A stretch of 64,000 nt of DNA. Origin: Siderastrea siderea (lineage: Eukaryota > Cnidaria > Anthozoa > Scleractinia > Rhizangiidae). The notes under the pieces are model-generated. The model searched no databases. It was not told where the DNA came from and saw only the letters and a program-made list of their open reading frames with translations. Made by a program: the position numbers and the translations under genes. The DNA lies in assembly GCA_964030785.1 (NCBI GenBank), contig OZ034967.1:69751113-69815112 (forward strand), written 5' to 3'. Positions 57,698 through 64,000 of this stretch are shown one piece after another; the stretch's first letter is position 1, and each line of letters begins with the position of its first letter.

Positions 57698-58870
57698 TAG
57701 CTGACGATGTTACAAGTTTGCACCTGGACGTCTCCTTGTGCTATAGACAAAATGAATGTAGCCGCTGCTCGAGAGAAGTCCGGCACCACTTCGCGCGAAG
57801 TTCCTCTTGATTTCTTTTCACGGCGATCTCATCCTCGCTTTTTGTATCCGAATCTGTATTACCTGGTGTTCTCCGTTGTCTAGAGATTGCAGAATACCCT
57901 GCCACTTTTTTGCATCTCGTTGAATAACAAAAAAGCCTATTGTGTTATACCTCGTTCTTAAAGCGTTCCGACACATGTAAATGAAGTGGCGAATGAAGCT
58001 TGTAAACGAAGCTTGCATTTTTTCTCGTTAAGATTTATTACTATGGAAAAAGTTTTCACTCAAAGCAAAAAGTATTTGTAGTTTGTTGTGCGAGCCTTTC
58101 ATACTTTTAATTATATCTTTACATGTAGAGAACTAGATTAAAGAGCTTCTGAGGACTTGTCAGTTTGATACCAAGTATATGCAATTTTAAAGGTGTGAAG
58201 TGCTCTCACATCGACACACATCAAATTTACATGTTCGTTTTATTCGCTTGTTTGTCTGTTGCATGAAGTGTCGTCCTGGTTCAAGACTTCTTAAATCGCT
58301 GCGTGTCTAAAGGCTTTTTTTACGCGATCGCCTTTGAGTTTCGAACCCTTTCTACATGTCCGAGACTGGATGGCAAATTGATACATATACTTTTTCCTTG
58401 ACAAAGAGGCTTAGATTACAGTATCATTTTTGTATATCATACAAAACTGTTGTCAGAAACGTTATAGATTACTCGATTACTGTCATGTTATTGCATTAAA
58501 TACTGATAATATCAGAAACCCATGGATGATGTTACGTTCGGCCCGCTAAATTCTCATCGTTATATCGGGAATATCGTTATAACAAAGATCGTTGTTTCGG
58601 GCTATATAAAATATTCATTGTTATTTCGGGAAGAACTTAATATCGAGATCTGTACTTGATTTCGTCTCGGTCCAAAACAGGATATAAGACTTTGTCAGTA
58701 TCCCGCTTTGGTGCCAAAGTTTGACTTGCCAATTAAGGTGAATGAACCCACCTAAACAACTTATTACTCAAAATTTTCGCGGTAAGGAGGGTAACTCTAC
58801 CACCAGGGACAACTCTCCTCCATGTAAACAGGCCTTAAATGTCGCAAACATTCCATGACGCAAAAAGACT
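57698..58870. other. No confident gene; possible minus-strand exon 58018-57730
   Basis: Minus-strand frames starting at an ATG at 58018 (ASFTSFIRHFIYMCRN) and a second frame (GNTDSDTKSEDEIAVKRNQE to a stop near 57740) look protein-like but differ in frame and match nothing I know. The remainder is unassigned. Confidence 0.3.
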
Positions 58871-58874
58871 CATT

Positions 58875-59375
58875 CTGTCAATAATCAAGAAAGAAATAGT
58901 TAAGTACGACCGAGATCTCGCCTCACTCCTATTTCCTTTGTAAAAATTGCGATGTGTTCATATGAGAAGGCGGGCCAGCCCGGTTACCGAGATCTTGGTT
59001 TCTACTATACAACCGAGATCTCGGCAACCGGGATGAAAATTTTCCCATATGAACACTCCAGCCCGGTTACCGGGATGAAAATGTTTTTGACAAATTAGCT
59101 TCGCTTTCGAAACTGGGCGGCCAAAATAGCATAATTTTGCCGTGTGTGCATTTCCACTTCAAAAGTATTCGAATTAGCTTTATTAGTAAAGTTACAAGAG
59201 TCGACAAAGCTATGATAGTCGTGAACAATACTTGTTTATGTAGCGCCATTTTGGTTTTGTTTCTTGAATTTCATCCCGGTAACCGGGCTGAAATTTCCCA
59301 TATGAACAGACGACAAAATTCATCCCGGTAACCGAGCCGGCCCGGTTACCGGGATCATATGAAGAGGCCCTAAGG
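58875..59375. repeat. Inverted-repeat element with CCCGGTTACCGGGAT motifs
   Basis: CCCGGTTACCGGGAT or its complement occurs at least six times (near 58979, 59061, 59273, 59324, 59338 and diverged copies). CCATATGAACA boxes lie close by. Left and right halves are inverted. It is a probable MITE; the exact ends were not resolved. Confidence 0.7.
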
Positions 59376-59700
59376 CAGTTTATAAAATCATAAAATCTAA
59401 AACCAATTTCTCATCCGCCATGTCATGTAGAACACCTTATCATTATTAAGATATTATTGTTTCATGAGAAGTTGTGCCATTCCTTTCTGATGGCTTTTAT
59501 TGATTACTTATTTTATTGTCAATATCCACTGCCTCCTTGCATTTTTTTTGCTTTTGATAAGGCCACTTTTATTAACACCATGTTCAGTGTGTCAATTGTA
59601 TTTGCTGCAGATTTTTGTGTTTTTCTTTCTGTCCAAGTCTTGTTTGGTTAAGAGTTCAGTGCTGTTATGTAGGCAGGCATACCAAGACACTTCTGGATAA

Positions 59701-59714
<14 letters not shown>
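59376..59714. other. No gene recognised
   Basis: T-rich stretch with short hydrophobic open frames. Nothing supports a real exon. Confidence 0.4.
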
Positions 59715-59748
<34 letters not shown>

Positions 59749-59835
59749 TCGAGGTCAGGTCGTACGGACCGAGCGCAGCGAGGTCTGTGCGTCCTGACCG
59801 AAAGCCAAACATTTTCCTGTCCGGCCCGACCTAAC
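59715..59835. repeat. Imperfect long hairpin
   Basis: GGGCCGGACGGGAAAATATT and TTTTCCTGTCCGGCCC pair, with AGGTCAGGTCGTACGGACC against GGTCTGTGCGTCCTGACC inside. No ORF. Confidence 0.75.
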
Positions 59836-60454
59836 TCAGGCAATAAGCATTTTATCATATGATCACTGATTTTTTTTCTTTCGTGGATACAGACGCGGCG
59901 GCCCGTTTCGCGCGCATTTTGAAAAACCAATGGTAGCTCGTAATTTGTTTAGGAAGCCAGTAAAGTGCATTTGAACTGCGATATGCCAGTTGTAGCTTCA
60001 TTACAAGATGATTTAAATCCGATTAAATTTCTCGTACATGAGTGCAGTTAGTAAAAATTTCAAAGGAAACGATTACGACGGACTCGGCAAAGAATTTACA
60101 AGACGTTTCGACTAGTCGTGCTCGTCTCAGCGAAGACTGATCAACTTAGCGACGTTCCTTCTGAGCCGAAGTTCACAATTGGTTTGAACAAGAGGATTCT
60201 GAATACATTTTCCACCGTGAAAGATTTTGGACGTTAAAAACAACATCACTGACATCTTAAGCTGTGATAAGGACTTTGAAAGGGATTGTACTGGCAGTTC
60301 GTTTCCCTTCGGCTTCAAGTTGTTTTGTTTATCACAGATCGTAGGATTCATGAACGTCTGCTGTTGCTTCTTAATTAGTCCCTGAATTCGCTAGTTCCTC
60401 GACGATGTTGAGCTCTGCATTACAGTTGATGTCCAAATTGTGTTTAAAATGCGT
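59836..60454. other. No gene recognised
   Basis: Nothing identifiable between the hairpin and the next MITE. Confidence 0.4.
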
Positions 60455-60462
60455 CATGACAA

Positions 60463-60882
60463 CCCGGGGGGGGGGGGGGTACTCAAAAAAAGGTTTGTAC
60501 GGGGAGGCTCCGCCCCGAGCTCCAACCCCTTACCCTTTTATATACCATTTTGACAGAAAAAAGCACCCCTTGCGTATACCTTTTATTGGAAAAAGGTACC
60601 CCTTTCATATACCTACACGACATGACATTTACTTAAAACAGGAAGTTTTCTTGTCATTTTTATGTAGCGCTTAATAAATTAAGACGATACAGCCAAAAGT
60701 TGCGTCTGTTCGAAATATTTAACTTACTGGCCTTTTCAAATATTTTAATGACAGATTTCCCTACCCTTTCATATACCTAAACTTGTGAAATCCCTACCCT
60801 TTTATATACCTGAAGCCTGAAAAAGGTATCCCTTTCGGGCGGAGCCTCCCCGTATAGGCCATTTTAGGGAGTACCCCCCGGG
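60463..60882. mobile_element. 420-bp MITE with CCCGGGGGGTACTC ends
   Basis: Left CCCGGGGGG-n-GTACTC and right GAGTACCCCCCGGG are inverted. GGGGAGGCTCCGCCC and GGGCGGAGCCTCCCC pair just inside. CATGACAA at 60455-60462 and CATGAAAA at 60883-60890 form an 8-bp duplication with one mismatch. The interior repeats CCCTTTCATATACC-type motifs. No ORF. Confidence 0.85.
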
Positions 60883-60890
60883 CATGAAAA

Positions 60891-61600
60891 CAAGCGGGAA
60901 ACTGTAAACATGTACTCGCATTTTATTTGTCAGGTTGTGATTTAAAATTTTATGCATCAGAAAGAAAATTTTGAGTTTACTTTGCATTTGCTTTTTTTCT
61001 TCAATGTTCATCATGACTGCAAACCAGGGTACGTGTTTGTCCGATTATGTTCTTTTGACGGCTTTTATTTTGATTTTATTGTTGTTTTCAGGAGTATTTC
61101 TTCATCATTTGCCGATGACACTTTTTGTTTTAATTTTTTGCGCCCGCAAACTACATCCCTTTCTAGATAGTAAAGTTTTAATAAACATGTTGGAAATTCT
61201 TCTCGATTCTTTGCTTTTTATAAAAACCTTAACTATCGTTCATCTGAATTCAAAGCCGTGGATTCAACTGGTTCCATGCAATTCCAGCTAATTCCGGCAT
61301 CTCGCAGCAGTAGCGGGGCCGTACGCATTTCTAGTAGGGCTGTACGGCTTTTTCCGGCCCTGCTAGAGCGAGGCGTACGGCCCTCATACGGGACTTTTTT
61401 CATATGGTTTTCCAAGGAAATTGCGCGCGGGTCCGTTCGGGTCATATGATAATTCTGTATGTTAATCTTTTTTTATCCTGCTATTTTTAGGTCCCAAGGT
61501 TCATCTTGTAGCTGGTGTTATCTTCATCATCACTCTCCTTACTTTGACTCGTACCTTGTTTGCGATCACCTTGTCGAATGGAGACGCACAGAAGTATGTT
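60891..61600. other. Upstream region of the transposase-OTU gene
   Basis: Clustered GCCGTACG motifs lie between 61318 and 61385. A TTTTTAG acceptor-like site is near 61490, and a frame with YVDDIIKEFEKD near 61590-61625 could be an earlier exon in another phase. No promoter is assignable. Confidence 0.35.
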
Positions 61601-61639
61601 GATGACATTATCAAAGAATTTGAAAAAGATTCTCAACGT

Positions 61640-63915
61640 TTCAAGCACTGCCCTTACCGCCTCCAAACTCACCAAAAGAAGATTATTTCCTGCCGAAGTT
61701 GATACTTTGGAGCCCCCAAGAGCAATTTCAAATTGTTATGAAGTGTCCGGAGCATGGACAGGAACTGCAACCCTATAGCTGGACAAGTGATGTGTCTGGA
61801 AAGAGAGGTGGTGAAATGGCTCGACTAGTTTATGACATAATGAGAAACGTCATTCTTATCCAGAGAATTTATCTCTGTGCTAATGGCAGACGACGTCACG
61901 TGATGAGGGCAACCACGCCAGATGTTCATAATACCCTGCCTAGTTACATTCAAGAATATTTTCCTGTCGTAGTTTACCAACGATGCAGCGTTACCAAGAC
62001 AGTGATTCATTTTATTGACACTGAGATTGTAAAGGGTGTCAATTTTTTGAAAATAAGCGAAGGCTTGGCGTCATTAAATTACCGTGAATATCTTCGAAGA
62101 AGACGGCTCTACTCGAGTAGTTGTGACGTTTTTGCTAATACGTTGGACTATTCATATTTCCACAGCAATATTCTCTATTCCTTTCCAAGCAATGATCAGA
62201 TCATGAAAATCTTTCTACAAAATTTCGAACAGAATAGGGCGATTTATGACAATGAGATGAACCGTGTATCGGTTTCTTCCTTGTCTTGCGACCACACGTT
62301 CAAGATCAGTCGCAATTTGGCTTGGTCAGGGAAACGGACAACGCATTTGTGACACAGTTTCAGCAGTTGTTTATTTGCTTAAACGAGCTTGGAGAAGTTG
62401 TTGCCTGGAGGTTGACAAAGACTACAACATTTAGTGAGATTGAAGACATTCTTGTTGAGGTACAGGAAAAGAATTCCCTGAGGGGAACTACAGTGGAGTT
62501 GGTGTGCGTCGATGACTGTTGCCGTGTCCGTAATAAATACAATCAAGTTTTTCCCAATGTAGCCGTTAAATTGGACCTGTTCCATGCTTGTCAAAGAATT
62601 ACGAAAACATTTTCGCGTAATAATGCATTGTATAATGATGTCACCAAGGAGTTTGTTCAAATATTCAGAGATGACAGTGACCAAGGAAAAACAGGTTTGA
62701 AAAACACTCCTTCAAAGGAAAAGATTGAAAGGAATTTGAACTCGTTCATGGACCGCTGGAGCAACATCCCACAGAGTCCACTCACAAATGCCACATTTAC
62801 CGAAGTAACTAATCTGCGTCAGCATATACGGAAAGGCTGTTTATCTGATATTCCTCCCGGGTGTGGCACGGAGCGAAACGAAGGTCTTCACCGGCTTTTG
62901 AACAGATCTCTTATTACAAGGGCAACTCGAATTTCCGTGGAATTAGCCATTGCACTATTGACAATTTTATTTTATCACCATAACAGAAAAATTTCTGAGG
63001 AAAAACACACGTGCAGTACAAGAGTCAAGCCCGTGGCCCCAGTTGATATCAGTAATGCCAATGGTTGTCCGTCAGCAATGACCAAAAATGTACCATTCCA
63101 TAAAGAAATGTCGGCGTTGTTGGAAACAGATTCCATGCAGTCGTCCATTGGCGCAGACCAAGTGAATGCAAGTCAGTGTGCGGATCCTCTCATCGTAATG
63201 GCCGAAAGCGTAGAAGATCTTTGCCAAGAATCTGTTGCTGCTGCTATAATTTCAGAAATGCTCAATTTAAAAGAGATGATAGAAAGTGTTGGCAAAAAGA
63301 GTTGTGATCGTTCATTTAACGCTCTTGACATCCTACATCTTAACAAAACGACAAAACTTCTTAATGTTGAGGACATTATTGACACAGAAGACCCAACAGT
63401 CAATTCCAATGACCAGACATTACAGCGACATTTGGCAAAGTTTAACTTGCAACTGGATAAAGTGATAGCAGATGGGGACTGTGCTTTCAGATCTATCGTG
63501 AGGCAGGTTACCAAACGAGCACGCGATGACCAAGGCCAGATATTAACTCATCTCAAATCGTTAGGTCTATTCAAAAATGAAGAAGAGGATACCTACAAAT
63601 TGAGACAGCTTTTCGTGGAAGCGGTGCTGTCGGACGAGTACAATACATCAAGCTTGATTGAAGGGTCCTTAGAAGAAGTAGTGATGAAAGCGCGCGAGTT
63701 TCGCACAAAGGAGATCTTCGATCGGGAAATTGGGGATGTTGTGCTTCGAGTATGCTGTAACATTTTACAGATTCCAATTCTGTTGATAACTTCCAACCAC
63801 ACAATTCCTACACTTTCATTCAAATGTGATCATTCCCTAACGAACGAGCCAATCTACCTTGCGTTCCACTACTACGGAGCTGGACATTATGATGCCACAG
63901 AAAGCCTAGCATCAG
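61640..63915 (+). pseudogene. DDE-type transposase fused to an OTU protease domain
   Basis: The coding frame is readable from about 61640 (PPPNSPKEDYFLPKLILW), through KCPEHGQEL and the first catalytic candidate D in SCDHTFKISRN (62290-62292). One base is missing near 62320, and the protein resumes in the frame that runs to 63977. Next come CVDDCCRVRNKY, LDLFHACQRI (second D, 62574-62576) and GTERNEGLHRLLNR (acidic residue, 62880-62882). After an acidic linker the C-terminus is an OTU deubiquitinase-like domain: ADGDCAFRS with catalytic Cys at 63480-63482, and GHYDATE with the catalytic His at 63885-63887. A GTAAGG donor at 63916 shows that the gene continues past the window edge. The frameshift suggests an inactive or misread copy. 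Superfamily not determined. Confidence 0.75.
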
Positions 63916-64000
63916 GTAAGGGTTTACATAGAGATAACACTTGTTATTTGTGTTACAATACGAAAACTTCAGAGTAGAACTTGAAGATATTACTATTTTC

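Overview
The window is eukaryotic and looks like accessory DNA from an anthozoan cnidarian, most likely a stony coral. This is an inference from AT-rich composition, spliced genes, P2X7-tail and HECT-like gene families that I associate with cnidarians, an Ngaro-type tyrosine-recombinase retroelement, and many short inverted-repeat elements. I found no bacterial operon, CRISPR array, rRNA or confident tRNA. Almost everything recognisable is a transposable element (TE), a TE-derived gene, or a decayed multi-exon gene.

Region by region: 1.7-2.85 kb (-) is a decayed three-exon gene with a P2X7 C-terminal domain. 4.97-18.6 kb (-) is a multi-exon TE-type transposase-like gene (HMGXB3/KDZ-like, by memory). 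Its last intron holds a 7.4 kb inverted-repeat element with TTAA target duplications (5.47-12.84 kb), and that element holds a 2.0 kb foldback element with 9-bp target duplications (9.63-11.67 kb). 22.0-29.8 kb (-) is an Ngaro-like retroelement with gag, RT, RNase H and tyrosine recombinase (YR), bounded by split direct repeats. It sits inside an older repeat whose uninterrupted paralogue lies at 45.57-47.72 kb. 33.7-35.5 kb is a nested inverted-repeat element full of degenerate tandem repeats. 36.7-45.5 kb (+) is a decayed HECT-like gene whose intron carries an L1-like LINE with a 16-bp target duplication (38.4-42.2 kb). 51.4-54.6 kb is an element with about 1 kb inverted repeats and a 9-bp target duplication, and a 66-bp perfect hairpin with the same ends lies at 56.95 kb. 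54.6-56.8 kb is a minisatellite built on a 10-bp unit with 250-bp and about 319-bp higher-order periods. 61.6 kb to the window edge (+) is a DDE-type transposase fused to an OTU cysteine protease domain.

The genes do not form a pathway. What links them is a layered insertion history that can be read from target-site duplications, shared ends and an empty paralogous site. Exon borders are inferred from reading frame plus splice consensus, and family names marked as memory were not checked by any search.
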